From Thermodesulfobacterium sp. TA1 (lineage in GTDB: Bacteria; Desulfobacterota; Thermodesulfobacteria; Thermodesulfobacteriales; Thermodesulfobacteriaceae), in assembly GCF_008630935.1 (NCBI RefSeq), contig NZ_CP043908.1:930001-994000 (forward strand): a stretch of 64,000 nt of DNA, given 5' to 3'. Position 1 is the first letter of the stretch; every line of letters begins with the position of its first letter. Under the pieces are notes generated by a model. It was not told the origin of the DNA. It saw nothing but the letters and a program-made list of their open reading frames with translations, and searched no databases. Below are positions 25,745-34,123 of this stretch, one piece after another. Both the position numbers and the translations under genes were made by a program.

Positions 25745-26680
25745 TTAAAAGTTTGTTTCTATTTGTTTGACCATCAGAGTAATAAACTTATTAACAGGAG
25801 TTTTTAGTCCCTTTTGCTCGGCAAGGTTTACGATGGCTCCGTTTAGAGCGTCTATCTCTGTTTTTTTTCTGTTTTTGAGGTCATAATACATAGAAGGATA
25901 ATGGGCTGCTGTGGGAGGGATAAGTTTTTGATAGAAATGTTTTTTATAATCTTCTGGGTTATCCCATCTGATTTTAATATTATAGGCCTTTAAGACTTCA
26001 AAAATTTCTTCTATAACTTTATCCATAAGAAATCGAGTTTCATAGTTTTCGGCAAGTTCTCCGTAGGTCCTTTCTAAAAGGGCTCCTAAGGGGTTTAAGG
26101 CTGAGTTGTAGATGATTTTTTCCCAAAGGATGGAATAAACCTCTTCAGATACCCTGGTAGGAATTCCCGCTTGAGTAAAAACTTTAGCTAAGTTTTCTAA
26201 CGTTTCTTTAGGGATGGTGTTTTCTGGTTGTCCTATAACTACGTCGTCCCCAAAAACAGTAACCTTAGCCACCCCAGGAGATATCAACTTAGCCCCAAAA
26301 ATAATCCTTGAAAGAATTATCTGATTTTTAGGGATCAGTTGGGTAGCCTTTTCGTAGTTTCCATAACCGTTTTGTGCGATCAAAAGCAAAGTGTTTGGTT
26401 TTATAAATTCTTTTATCTGCAAAAGGGCTTTCTCGGTATCAAAAGCCTTGACCGTAAGGATTATTAAGTCAAGGTCTAAAGATTTTAGGTCGTTAGGTTG
26501 GGTAAAATATCCGTCTATGACAGCTTGTTTTTCTCCAAAAAGACCGGTAATTCGAAGGGGTTGTTTTAACTGGGAAAGGTGGTTTTCTTTAATAAAAGCA
26601 TAGGTTTCATAACCTGCATTTTTTAAAGAAACTGCAAAAACCGTTCCTAAGGCACCTAACCCAAACGCTAACACTTTCAT
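25745..26680 (-). CDS. panE: 2-dehydropantoate 2-reductase (ketopantoate reductase)
   Basis: NADPH-dependent reductase giving pantoate for coenzyme A. The 311 residues begin MKVLAFGLGALGTVFAVSLKNAG (GxGxxG nucleotide site). LDLIILTVKAFDTEKAL contributes the conserved VKA lysine, and LWEKIIYNSALNPLGALLERTYGEL is the family helix carrying Lys and Asn. HYPSMYYDLKNRKKTEIDALNGAIV closes the active site. Paralogues of unknown function share this fold, so the pathway is an inference. The upstream membrane zinc-ribbon gene ends 2 nt away. Confidence 0.88.
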   Translation of the reverse strand: MKVLAFGLGALGTVFAVSLKNAGYETYAFIKENHLSQLKQPLRITGLFGEKQAVIDGYFTQPNDLKSLDLDLIILTVKAFDTEKALLQIKEFIKPNTLLLIAQNGYGNYEKATQLIPKNQIILSRIIFGAKLISPGVAKVTVFGDDVVIGQPENTIPKETLENLAKVFTQAGIPTRVSEEVYSILWEKIIYNSALNPLGALLERTYGELAENYETRFLMDKVIEEIFEVLKAYNIKIRWDNPEDYKKHFYQKLIPPTAAHYPSMYYDLKNRKKTEIDALNGAIVNLAEQKGLKTPVNKFITLMVKQIETNF

Positions 26681-26682
26681 GG

Positions 26683-27063
26683 TTACACCTCTATGCCTCT
26701 TTTTCTTAACTCTTCAAGCTTACGTTCTCTGCAAGTAGAGCACCTAAATTCAGGTTCAGGGTCGTTTAGACGGTCATAATTTTTTGCCTTTACCACCCTG
26801 TATCCTTCTCCTATAACTCCGCAATCAGCACATTTTACGTTTTTTTCTATTTGCCAAAGGGTAATGTGAGGAATGCTAAAATAACCTCTAAAAATAGCTT
26901 TATCTATAAACCAAAAGACATTAGCCAAGATAAATTGATTAAGAAGAAAAGCCGGTATGGTGTGTATTTTTAGCATATCGCTTAAAAGATATTGCATCAA
27001 TGCACCGGCTATACCAGAAAGCAAAATCCATCTCCCAAACACATAAATAAACCAAGATTTCAC
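26683..27063 (-). CDS. Membrane protein with C-terminal zinc ribbon, unknown function
   Basis: 126 residues. Two hydrophobic segments (about 9-27 and 37-58) precede a cytoplasmic tail with VKCADCGVIG and FRCSTCRER, two CXXC pairs expected to bind zinc. WFIYVFGRWILLSGIAGALMQYLL at the start suggests a small anchored adaptor. No family is recognised. It is first in a pair with the panE-like gene; a TATAAT-like element lies at top 27100-27105 on the minus strand without a clear -35. Confidence 0.6.
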   Translation of the reverse strand: MKSWFIYVFGRWILLSGIAGALMQYLLSDMLKIHTIPAFLLNQFILANVFWFIDKAIFRGYFSIPHITLWQIEKNVKCADCGVIGEGYRVVKAKNYDRLNDPEPEFRCSTCRERKLEELRKRGIEV

Positions 27064-27327
27064 CTTAGAACCTCCTTTATCAAGGTTTCTGAAAGTTTAA
27101 TTATAACATTTTTTATCAGATAAAGGTAGGTTGAACTTTTAAGTTTTTGTTTATTAACTTCCGATAATGTATATTATGTAAAATAAAGGTTTGATTTTTC
27201 TTTCATTTTTAAATTGCGTGGTTGATAAAAAAACAAGATATTTTCAACCTTTGTATTGCCTTTTTTAAAATTTTTAGTTAAAGTTATAAAAACTTTAGAC
27301 TTTTAAACTGACAAGGAGGCACGATAG

Positions 27328-28377
27328 ATGGGTATCCTTCCTGAAAACTTTAAAACCACCCACATAGGAAGCCTTCCTTTTTTTGAGGCTGAAAAAGCTG
27401 TAAAATTAGTGTTCGAATATTTAGACATCCCTGCCTGGCCTCAACTTTCTAAACGCAAAAATGAAGGAATGTTGGTTCAGTTTAACGAAGGTCTTCCTGG
27501 TTTTAACTGGGAAAAAGAATGTTTAGATACTTCTTCACCTGAGTTCGAAGAACAAATGTTAAACTTTTACGAGACCTACCTTAAAATCCTTGAAGAAAAT
27601 CAATTAAATGAGTTAGCTAAGTTTGAGTTAACTGAGGCTACCTCCTTAGGTTTTAAGGTCTTTTTAGAAATAGCCTCTGAGGTAAATCCCCGGTTAGTAA
27701 AAGGTCAAATTACCGGACCGTTTACCTTAGCCTCTGGACTAAAACTTCATACTGGAGAAAGTCCTATTTTTAAAGATGAACTTAAAGACCTTATCGTTAA
27801 GTTTGTTTTTCTTAAAGCCTTAGCCCAAGGATTAAAACTTAAAAAGGTCGCACCGATAGTCATCATCTTTCTTGATGAACCAGGTCTTGCAGGTTTTGGT
27901 TCTTCTTCCTTTATTACCATTACCAAAGAAGAAGTCCTTAACATGTTAAACGAAATAGCCTTAGGTCTTAAAAATTTTAACCTTCTAACAGGTATTCATA
28001 TCTGCGCCAATACCTCCTGGGACCTTCCCCTAAATTCTGAAATAGATATCTTAAGTTTTGATAGTTTTAATTTTTACGAAAAATTAAGTATTTATGCAGA
28101 AGATATTAAAAACTTTCTAAAGAAAGAAGATAAGTATTTAGCTTGGGGGGTTGTGCCTACAGACAGTGCCCAGTTAAAGGAGGTAAGTTTTGAGGAGATA
28201 TTAAATCGGTTTAAGGTCCAATTGAAGGATCTGGCTAACAAAACCGGTTTTGCTGAACAAGAAATCTTAAAAAGAAGTCTTTTTACTCCGGCTTGTGGTT
28301 TAGGAAGCCTTCCTGAGGATTTAGCTTTAAAAGCCTTGGATTGGCTTAAACAGTTTAAAAAAGCTCTTAATTTATAA
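27328..28377 (+). CDS. Cobalamin-independent methionine synthase (MetE) core-domain protein
   Basis: 349-residue TIM-barrel protein of the UROD/MetE-like class. It starts NFKTTHIGSLPF and keeps the zinc ligands H224-x-C226 (GIHICANTSW) and C323 (FTPACGLGSLPED). IIFLDEPGLAGFG is the mid-barrel acid block. It lacks the N-terminal half of MetE. Stand-alone core-MetE proteins make methionine from homocysteine, some using corrinoid-protein methyl donors instead of folates. The donor here is unknown. A good AAGGAGG site precedes the ATG, and the HNH gene follows 2 nt after the stop. Confidence 0.75.
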   Translation: MGILPENFKTTHIGSLPFFEAEKAVKLVFEYLDIPAWPQLSKRKNEGMLVQFNEGLPGFNWEKECLDTSSPEFEEQMLNFYETYLKILEENQLNELAKFELTEATSLGFKVFLEIASEVNPRLVKGQITGPFTLASGLKLHTGESPIFKDELKDLIVKFVFLKALAQGLKLKKVAPIVIIFLDEPGLAGFGSSSFITITKEEVLNMLNEIALGLKNFNLLTGIHICANTSWDLPLNSEIDILSFDSFNFYEKLSIYAEDIKNFLKKEDKYLAWGVVPTDSAQLKEVSFEEILNRFKVQLKDLANKTGFAEQEILKRSLFTPACGLGSLPEDLALKALDWLKQFKKALNL

Positions 28378-28379
28378 AC

Positions 28380-28976
28380 ATGGGAAAATCGCTCCTACAT
28401 GAAAAAGTTTTAGTGTTAAACAAGTATTATCAAGCAGTCCAAATAACCACTGTTCAGAAGGCTATTTGCCATTTGGTAAAAGGTACAGCTAAGGTTATAA
28501 CCCCAGATTGGACCACCCATACCTTTGACGATTGGATAAAGATAAGTATGTTTTATGAAAACGGAGCTAAGATAATAAAAAGTCCTTCTATCTCTATCCT
28601 TATACCTGAAGCCATTTACTTGCCTTTTTATGAAAGCCTTCCTAAAAACGAGGTTATTTTTTCAAGACAAAATTTGTTTTTAAGAGATAGGTTTACCTGT
28701 CAATACTGCGGAAAAATTTTAAAAAATCCCAAGGATAGGACCATAGACCATGTGATCCCTAAAAGCAGAGGTGGTAAAACCGTCTGGACTAACGTAGTCC
28801 TCTGTTGTAAAAAATGTAATTTAAAAAAAGGGAATCAAACCCCTGAAGAAGCAGGACTTAGGCTTTTAAAACCACCTAAGCCTCCCAAGTGGCAGGCCCT
28901 TATTTTAGAAGAGTTTCCTAAAAATAAAAAGGAAACTTGGAAAGTCTTCTTAGACTTTGCAGGAATAATCGATTAA
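28380..28976 (+). CDS. HNH endonuclease domain protein
   Basis: 198-residue protein. The C-terminal half carries FTCQYCGKI and VVLCCKKCNLKKGN (two zinc CXXC pairs) around TIDHVIPKSRGGKTVWTNV, the HNH beta-beta-alpha metal site. The N-terminal half (VLVLNKYYQAVQITTVQKAICHLVKGTAKVI) is the usual partner domain of this widespread family. The role is unknown; such genes occur as chromosomal singletons, so a defence role should not be assumed. It follows the MetE-like gene by 2 nt. Confidence 0.88.
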   Translation: MGKSLLHEKVLVLNKYYQAVQITTVQKAICHLVKGTAKVITPDWTTHTFDDWIKISMFYENGAKIIKSPSISILIPEAIYLPFYESLPKNEVIFSRQNLFLRDRFTCQYCGKILKNPKDRTIDHVIPKSRGGKTVWTNVVLCCKKCNLKKGNQTPEEAGLRLLKPPKPPKWQALILEEFPKNKKETWKVFLDFAGIID

Positions 28977-29004
28977 AGAGTTTAAAAAATTTTTATAAAA
29001 AAGA

Positions 29005-29898
29005 TTAATTTTTTTCTATTAAGTCCACTAATTTTTTCAATAACTCTTTAGCTTCTTGAGTAAGGTTTTGAGGTAAATAGATTTGATATTCCACGATTAA
29101 GTTTCCTCTCTTTCCGTCAGGCAAAAACGGACCTCTTCCTTTAAGGATCACCGGACGTCCTTCAGTAAAAAGTTTAGAAGGAACCCTTTCCTCCCCCTCT
29201 AAGGTCTTGATAGATATAAAATCTTCTATAAGGACTTCCCAGAAAGGAATTTGACAACGGTATATAAGATCTCCGTTTTGGAGAGAAAAATAAGGATGAG
29301 GTTTGATGATTACCTCTAAATAAAGGTCATAGTCAACCCCAAGTATTTCTTTTTCTACAAAAACATAATCTCCTTCCTTTAATCCTAAAGGAAGGTCCAG
29401 CCAAAACTCGTTGAGCACTTTAACATAACCTTTACCTTTACATTCATCGCATTTTTCAGTAAGGATTACCCCTTGACCTTTACAATAAGGACAGGTAAGG
29501 TAAGAAATGGTTTCTTTCCTTTGGTCAAACGTTTCAACAAAACCTACACCTTTACAAAAACCACATTTAGAAATAGGACCCTCTCTTTTTTTACCTAAGC
29601 CTTCACATTTTGGACATACCCTTTCTTCTCCAGGGATTTCAACCTTCTTTTTTCCACCAAGGGCAACCTCTTCTACGGTTAACTCAAGGACAGAGAAAAA
29701 ATAATTTCCTTTTAAAATAGGTCTTTGTAAGACTTTGATTTTAGAAATCTTTTGATAAGATTGAAAAAACTCTTCATAGTTTTTTATAAGTTCTAAGAAT
29801 TCCTCTTTATTTCCTCCTCTGTCAGGATGAAGTTTTTTAACCCTTTCTCTAAAAAATCTTTTTGCCTCTTCAAAGGAACTAAACTGTTTAAAATTCAT
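29005..29898 (-). CDS. Divergent DnaJ-like co-chaperone
   Basis: 297 residues. A shortened J domain (about 1-48) has LHPDRGG. There is no Gly/Phe linker. A zinc region (about 92-152) has CPKCEGLG, CGFCKGVG, CPYCKGQG and CDECKGKG, the four CXXCXGXG repeats. A C-terminal substrate domain follows (LDLPLGLKEGDYV ... LILKGRGPFLPDGKRGNLIVEY). It is about 80 residues shorter than canonical DnaJ. It is the last gene of the flagellar/chemotaxis run, 17 nt after cheR. It may be a specialised DnaJ rather than the housekeeping one. Confidence 0.85.
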   Translation of the reverse strand: MNFKQFSSFEEAKRFFRERVKKLHPDRGGNKEEFLELIKNYEEFFQSYQKISKIKVLQRPILKGNYFFSVLELTVEEVALGGKKKVEIPGEERVCPKCEGLGKKREGPISKCGFCKGVGFVETFDQRKETISYLTCPYCKGQGVILTEKCDECKGKGYVKVLNEFWLDLPLGLKEGDYVFVEKEILGVDYDLYLEVIIKPHPYFSLQNGDLIYRCQIPFWEVLIEDFISIKTLEGEERVPSKLFTEGRPVILKGRGPFLPDGKRGNLIVEYQIYLPQNLTQEAKELLKKLVDLIEKN

Positions 29899-29915
29899 AC
29901 TTCAAAGGCCAAAGT

Positions 29916-30737
29916 TTAGTCTTTTTTATAATAGCAAACCGTCTTCCCTAAAACCTTTTTCTCCATGTCAGGGAAAGAAACCGGAGCTATTTCTGTTGCT
30001 CCTAAAATCAAATAACCACCAGGTTTTAACACATTCCAGAGGTCTTTAAAAACTTTTTGTTTAGTCTCAGCGGCAAAATAAATAAGCACATAACGACAAA
30101 AAATAATGTCAAATTTAGTTCTAACCTTTTGAGAGGTCTCAAGAAGGTTTAACAAGTCAAAACGAACCATGTTCTTTAGGTTATCGTTTATCTTCCAGTT
30201 GGCACCCTCTTGTTTAAAGTATTTAACTAAAAAGACTACAGGTAACCCTCTGTTAACCTCTATTTGGTTATAAACCCCTGTTTTCGCTTTTTCGATACTT
30301 TTTTTAGATATGTCTGTAGCGTAAATTTCTATCTGGTAAGTTTTGAGATAGGCTTGAAAGTATTCATGAAGAAGCAAAGCGATACTATAAGGCTCTTGTC
30401 CTGTAGAACAAGCGGCAGACCAAATAGAAATTTTCTTTTCTATTTCTCTTTTTTTAAACAACTCGGGTAAAATATTATTTTTAAGGGTATCAAAGGGATG
30501 CTGATCCCTAAAAAAGTAAGTTTCGTTAGTGGTAAGAGAATCTACAATCTCGTTTATCAGTTTATAATCTGCCTTACTCCTTATAACCCTATAAAGGTCC
30601 TCCAGGTTTTTATACCCTAAGGTTAAAGCAAGTTCATTTAAACGACTTTCTATTAGATACTCCTTACCTTCTTTATAAGAAATACCGCTTATTTTTTCAA
30701 CTAAAGTGGTAAAAAATTCAAAAATTTCTCTTTGCAT
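29916..30737 (-). CDS. cheR: Chemotaxis protein methyltransferase CheR
   Basis: SAM-dependent enzyme that methylates glutamates on chemoreceptors. The 273 residues have the helical N-terminal domain (to about 75) with DSLTTNETYFFRDQHPFD, the CheR entry motif. KISIWSAACSTGQEPYSIALLLHEY is the SAM site, followed by IYATDISKKSIEKAKTGVY and IIFCRYVLIYF. It pairs with cheB 4 nt upstream. No CheA, CheW or receptor gene is in the window. Confidence 0.95.
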   Translation of the reverse strand: MQREIFEFFTTLVEKISGISYKEGKEYLIESRLNELALTLGYKNLEDLYRVIRSKADYKLINEIVDSLTTNETYFFRDQHPFDTLKNNILPELFKKREIEKKISIWSAACSTGQEPYSIALLLHEYFQAYLKTYQIEIYATDISKKSIEKAKTGVYNQIEVNRGLPVVFLVKYFKQEGANWKINDNLKNMVRFDLLNLLETSQKVRTKFDIIFCRYVLIYFAAETKQKVFKDLWNVLKPGGYLILGATEIAPVSFPDMEKKVLGKTVCYYKKD

Positions 30738-30741
30738 CTTT

Positions 30742-31770
30742 TTACACCTTAAAAATTTCTTTTAATCTCTGGGGTATTTGATCAAGGCTTAAAACCTCAT
30801 CGGCTAAACCTGCTTCTATTACAGCTTTTGGCATTCCAAAAACAATAGAAGTTTCAGCATCCTGCGCTAAAACCACCCCACCCTGTTCTTTTATCTTTTT
30901 AGCCCCTTCTTTTCCATCGCTACCCATACCTGTAAGAATAAGCCCTACAGAAGCACCCTCATAAACCTCGGCTATTGATTCAAAAAGTTCATCTACTGCA
31001 GGACGACAAAAATTTCTAGGAGGGCCTTGATGAAGTCTAATTTTAGGTTCTGCATTATCTTTTTTCACCACCATATGAAAATCTCCAGGGGCTATATAAA
31101 CCATACCGGACCGGACAGGTTCTCCTTGCTCACCTTCCTTTACTTTCAGCTCAGAAAGAGAGTCAAGACGCTCAGCAAGCTGTTTGGTAAAAACAGGAGG
31201 CATATGTTGGACGATAAGGATAGGTACAGGAAAACTTTTAGGAAGCTTAGGTATAATCTGCATTAAAGTTTGTGGTCCCCCGGTAGAAACCCCTATCCCT
31301 AAAACTTTTAAATCTTCTTTTTTAAAAACCTTTTTAACCTGAGAAGGTCGATAGATAGATTGTATCCTCTTTAAAGGAACAACACTTTTTATTTTAGGGA
31401 TAAGCTGGTCTTTGATTTGTTTTACACTTTCTAAAAAAGATTTGGTAGAGGGTTTAGGGACAAAGTCATAAGCCCCTAACGCAAGAGCCTCTATGGTGGC
31501 TTTAGCCCCTTCCTGGGTTAAAGAAGAAAACATGATAACCTTAGTAGAAGGCACTTCTTTTCTCAAAAATTTAAGCGCCTCAATCCCATCCATTTCAGGC
31601 ATTTCTATGTCTAAAGTAATAACATCTGGCTTTAAAGTCTTAGCTTTTTCTATAGCTTCTTTCCCGTTTTTGGCGGTATCAACTACTTCTATATCTTTTT
31701 CTTCTTTCAATATATCCACTATCAATTTTCTCATAATAGCGGAATCATCTACTACAAGGACACGAATCAT
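30742..31770 (-). CDS. cheB: Chemotaxis response regulator protein-glutamate methylesterase CheB
   Basis: 342 residues. The receiver domain (about 1-120) has DDSAIMRK, phosphate acceptor in ITLDIEMPEMDG and Lys in FVPKPS. The methylesterase domain has the Ser/His/Asp triad blocks GVSTGGPQTLMQIIP, ILIVQHMPPVFT and LILTGMGSDGKEGAKKI. It removes receptor methyl groups or deamidates glutamines. It lies between the second CheY-like gene (3-nt gap) and cheR. Confidence 0.96.
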   Translation of the reverse strand: MIRVLVVDDSAIMRKLIVDILKEEKDIEVVDTAKNGKEAIEKAKTLKPDVITLDIEMPEMDGIEALKFLRKEVPSTKVIMFSSLTQEGAKATIEALALGAYDFVPKPSTKSFLESVKQIKDQLIPKIKSVVPLKRIQSIYRPSQVKKVFKKEDLKVLGIGVSTGGPQTLMQIIPKLPKSFPVPILIVQHMPPVFTKQLAERLDSLSELKVKEGEQGEPVRSGMVYIAPGDFHMVVKKDNAEPKIRLHQGPPRNFCRPAVDELFESIAEVYEGASVGLILTGMGSDGKEGAKKIKEQGGVVLAQDAETSIVFGMPKAVIEAGLADEVLSLDQIPQRLKEIFKV

Positions 31771-31773
31771 CGA

Positions 31774-32145
31774 TTAGAAACCCTCCAGAAGAAACCTAAT
31801 TTTTGTTTCAAGCATTTCTTTATCAAAAGGCTTCATCAAATATTCGTTAGCCCCTGCCAAGATGGCATCGATTACACTTTTTTGTTGATTTTCTGTAGTA
31901 ACCATCATAACTTTAATGTCAGACCATTTAGGATTTGACCGCAGTTTCACTAAAAATTCATAGCCGTTCATCACTGGCATATGCCAATCAAGCAAAATAA
32001 GCTGAATGTCGGGGTTTTCGTTAACAACCTTTAAGGCTTCTTCACCGTTTTCTGCCTCAAGAACTTCAAACCCCATTTCTTCTAAATATTTTCTTTCTAT
32101 CTGCCTTATAGCATTTGAATCATCTACTACTAGTGCTTTCTTCAT
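31774..32145 (-). CDS. CheY-like single-domain response regulator (second copy)
   Basis: 123-residue receiver domain with acidic pair VDDSNAIR, phospho-Asp in LILLDWHMPVMNG, conserved Thr in MMVTTEN and Lys in YLMKPF. It is the second stand-alone receiver of this cluster and differs from the one at 34124-34507. Its place next to cheB suggests a chemotaxis role such as a phosphate sink or a second motor input. The exact role is not known. Confidence 0.9.
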   Translation of the reverse strand: MKKALVVDDSNAIRQIERKYLEEMGFEVLEAENGEEALKVVNENPDIQLILLDWHMPVMNGYEFLVKLRSNPKWSDIKVMMVTTENQQKSVIDAILAGANEYLMKPFDKEMLETKIRFLLEGF

Positions 32146-32169
32146 CTAACTTTACCTCTTTAAAACTTT

Positions 32170-32970
32170 TTAAACCTGTTTTTCTAAAATATAACCCGGT
32201 AAACTTTCCTCAAGATATAATTTAATTATAAACTGAATTTGGTTTAAAATAAAGAGGTCTTTTAAATTTTTATACTCTTTTTTTGCTAGTTCATAGGCCT
32301 CTTGGTTATAAAAATAAAGCTCTAAAAGGATTTCTCTTTCGTCATAGCTTATAAAACATTCAACCAATCCTAAATATTCTCCATAAAACTTAAGGTAAAA
32401 AAGTTTTACCTTACCTTTTCTTTCTTGAGGGGGCCCTAACTCTACATATCCCCAAGAACGTTCATCGTTAAACAGAAAAGGGATAAACAACTTATCTTCC
32501 TGATAAACAAGGGCTGAAGATTTAACCTTGTCTCCTAAAAGTTCTTTAATACCTTCTTCTAAGGATTTAGTCTTTTTGTCTTTTTTGACAAAAAGGTCTG
32601 TTAAGAGGGTAGAAAGAAGGTTTAACTCTTCTTTAACATGAAATTTTTGTTCCCCTTCCCTTTTTCCTACTTGAGAAATAAGATATAAAATTTTTAAGTC
32701 AGAACTGATTTTTTCTCCAGAAATAACCTGTAAGACTACAGGATTACCTGTTTGTAAAACCTTTACTTTTATGTTTTCTCCTACCTTAAAATCTTCTGGA
32801 TTAATTGCCCCTGCTATTCTCGCCTGAAATTTTTCCCCTCCTAACTCAAGGTTTAAGGTTTTACCTTCTATCCCCAACACCTTAATGATAAGCTCCCTTC
32901 CCGGACGATTGAAAAGAAACCAAAGGTTTTCAGGAAGATAGAGTATTGGAGCAGGAGCGGTAATTTGCAT
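32170..32970 (-). CDS. FliK-like protein of the flagellar cluster
   Basis: 266 residues with no close family visible. Residues about 25-85 form a beta-rich domain (LIIKVLGIEGKTLNLELGGEKF, then VGENIKVKVLQTGNPVVLQVI). The C-terminal 110 residues (FIPFLFNDERSWGYVELG ... YLGLVECFISYDEREILLELYFYNQEA, then helices) follow the strand-helix pattern of the FliK C-terminal domain. FliK sets hook length and switches export specificity, and none is otherwise present in this cluster. The call is an inference from pattern and context. Confidence 0.45.
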   Translation of the reverse strand: MQITAPAPILYLPENLWFLFNRPGRELIIKVLGIEGKTLNLELGGEKFQARIAGAINPEDFKVGENIKVKVLQTGNPVVLQVISGEKISSDLKILYLISQVGKREGEQKFHVKEELNLLSTLLTDLFVKKDKKTKSLEEGIKELLGDKVKSSALVYQEDKLFIPFLFNDERSWGYVELGPPQERKGKVKLFYLKFYGEYLGLVECFISYDEREILLELYFYNQEAYELAKKEYKNLKDLFILNQIQFIIKLYLEESLPGYILEKQV

Positions 32971-32974
32971 AAGC

Positions 32975-33316
32975 TTACCTTAGTTTTTTAGAAGCTAAAA
33001 TAACCTCTACTTCTGCCTCGCTTATTTTAAGACGTTTTGCTATTTCTTTAGGAGTTAGACCCTTTTCATAAAAATAAATCACCTGATCTTTAACTGACCT
33101 ATTTTCTAAAAGACCCTCTCTTGAAGTTTTACTGGTCTTTTGTAATTCTTCTAACTTTTTAACCAAATCTTGAGCCCTGTCTATGCTTTCTTTAATTTCT
33201 TCCCAAGGAAGGTCAAAAACCCTCTTAAACTTTAAATAAAAAAACACAAAACCTGCTATCATCAAAAGGTCTACCACCACTAAGAGGACTAAAAAAGTAA
33301 TGGTTAGACTACCCAT
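32975..33316 (-). CDS. DUF2802-like membrane-anchored protein
   Basis: 113 residues. One N-terminal membrane helix (about 4-28) precedes a coiled segment (about 38-65). A small helix-turn-helix-like end follows: VKDQVIYFYEKGLTPKEIAKRLKISEAEVEVILASK. This end matches DUF2802, a domain found in flagellar gene clusters. Function is unknown. It lies 4 nt before the FliK-like gene and 2 nt after the FliL-like one, all in the same direction. Confidence 0.65.
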   Translation of the reverse strand: MGSLTITFLVLLVVVDLLMIAGFVFFYLKFKRVFDLPWEEIKESIDRAQDLVKKLEELQKTSKTSREGLLENRSVKDQVIYFYEKGLTPKEIAKRLKISEAEVEVILASKKLR

Positions 33317-33318
33317 TT

Positions 33319-34122
33319 TTAACCTCTAAACACCACCCCTTCTATTTCAATTTTTTGAGGGACAGGAAGTAATCCCTTTTTCTTCATCTCTTCTTTTAAA
33401 CCCTCTTCAAGCTCCTTTTTTTTGTTAAGATCAAACCAAACAGATATAGGTACTTTTTGTAATCTTTCATAAATAAACTCCCGATAAGCGGTTTCTTGGT
33501 TTACTATTTCTTTCATCGTTGTGCTATTATCAAAATAAAACACTAAGTCTACGTTTAGGTAGTTTTTGTTTTCTACCGGAATTAAAAGTTCTTTTATTTC
33601 AAATTTATAAGGATAATAGTTTTCTTTTTGTTCTATTTTGGAAATTATGATCTTAGCTACCTTAGAAGTTTCGGTAGCATTAACAGGTGTTTCCTTAGAA
33701 AAGGAAGGTTCTGTCTTTTCTGAAGAAAGCTCTGTCTTAAGGGGTTCTTGAGGTTTCTGAAAAAAAAGAATTTTATAGATAAGGTAAACCCCTGCCAAAA
33801 GAAAAACTATAGAACCTAATATACCCCAAAACCATATATTTTTTAAAAGACTAAATTTTTTAGTTTTATCACTTTGTTCAACGGTTGTTTCTTGGGAGTA
33901 AGGTTCTTCAGGTTTTTCTACCAGTTCTTCTACTAAACCTGAAACTTTTTCAGGAGAAAGAAGATTTTCCTCTGGTTGTTTAACTGATTGTTCTTCAGGC
34001 TTTAATTCTTCAGAACCTACCTCTTTTTGGTCTTGAGATTCAACCCGTTTTTCCTCTTGAGAATACGGTTCTTCTACTTCTTTTTTAATTTCTTCTAAGT
34101 TTTTTTTTAGCTCTTCGTCCAA
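33319..34122 (-). CDS. FliL-like single-pass membrane protein with long acidic N-terminus
   Basis: 267 residues. An acidic, glutamate-rich cytoplasmic part (1-94) contains the heptad EEPYSQE twice (about 17-23 and 72-78). One membrane helix (about 95-118, IWFWGILGSIVFLLAGVYLIYKI) and a periplasmic domain follow. The periplasmic domain (about 160-267) has YLNVDLVFYFDN ... ETAYREFIYERLQKV and resembles the FliL core in strand/helix order. True fliL is at 43797-44291, so this would be a divergent paralogue or analogue. A role at the motor or stator is a guess from context. Confidence 0.5.
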   Translation of the reverse strand: MDEELKKNLEEIKKEVEEPYSQEEKRVESQDQKEVGSEELKPEEQSVKQPEENLLSPEKVSGLVEELVEKPEEPYSQETTVEQSDKTKKFSLLKNIWFWGILGSIVFLLAGVYLIYKILFFQKPQEPLKTELSSEKTEPSFSKETPVNATETSKVAKIIISKIEQKENYYPYKFEIKELLIPVENKNYLNVDLVFYFDNSTTMKEIVNQETAYREFIYERLQKVPISVWFDLNKKKELEEGLKEEMKKKGLLPVPQKIEIEGVVFRG

Positions 34123-34123
34123 A

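Noticed and set aside
25610-25752. Possible gene remnant on the plus strand (KNTLEEVRKQFLDFG ... KLKIFEEVRED in one frame with two stops)
   Set aside because: Too short and without a recognisable family; could be chance in A-rich DNA.
27064-27327. SAM or cobalamin riboswitch upstream of the MetE-like gene
   Set aside because: The 264-bp A/T-rich stretch shows no conserved stems or boxes; only weak promoter-like elements are seen.
28380-28976. HNH protein as part of a defence system
   Set aside because: It is a widespread stand-alone family, with no restriction, retron, toxin or CRISPR partner nearby.
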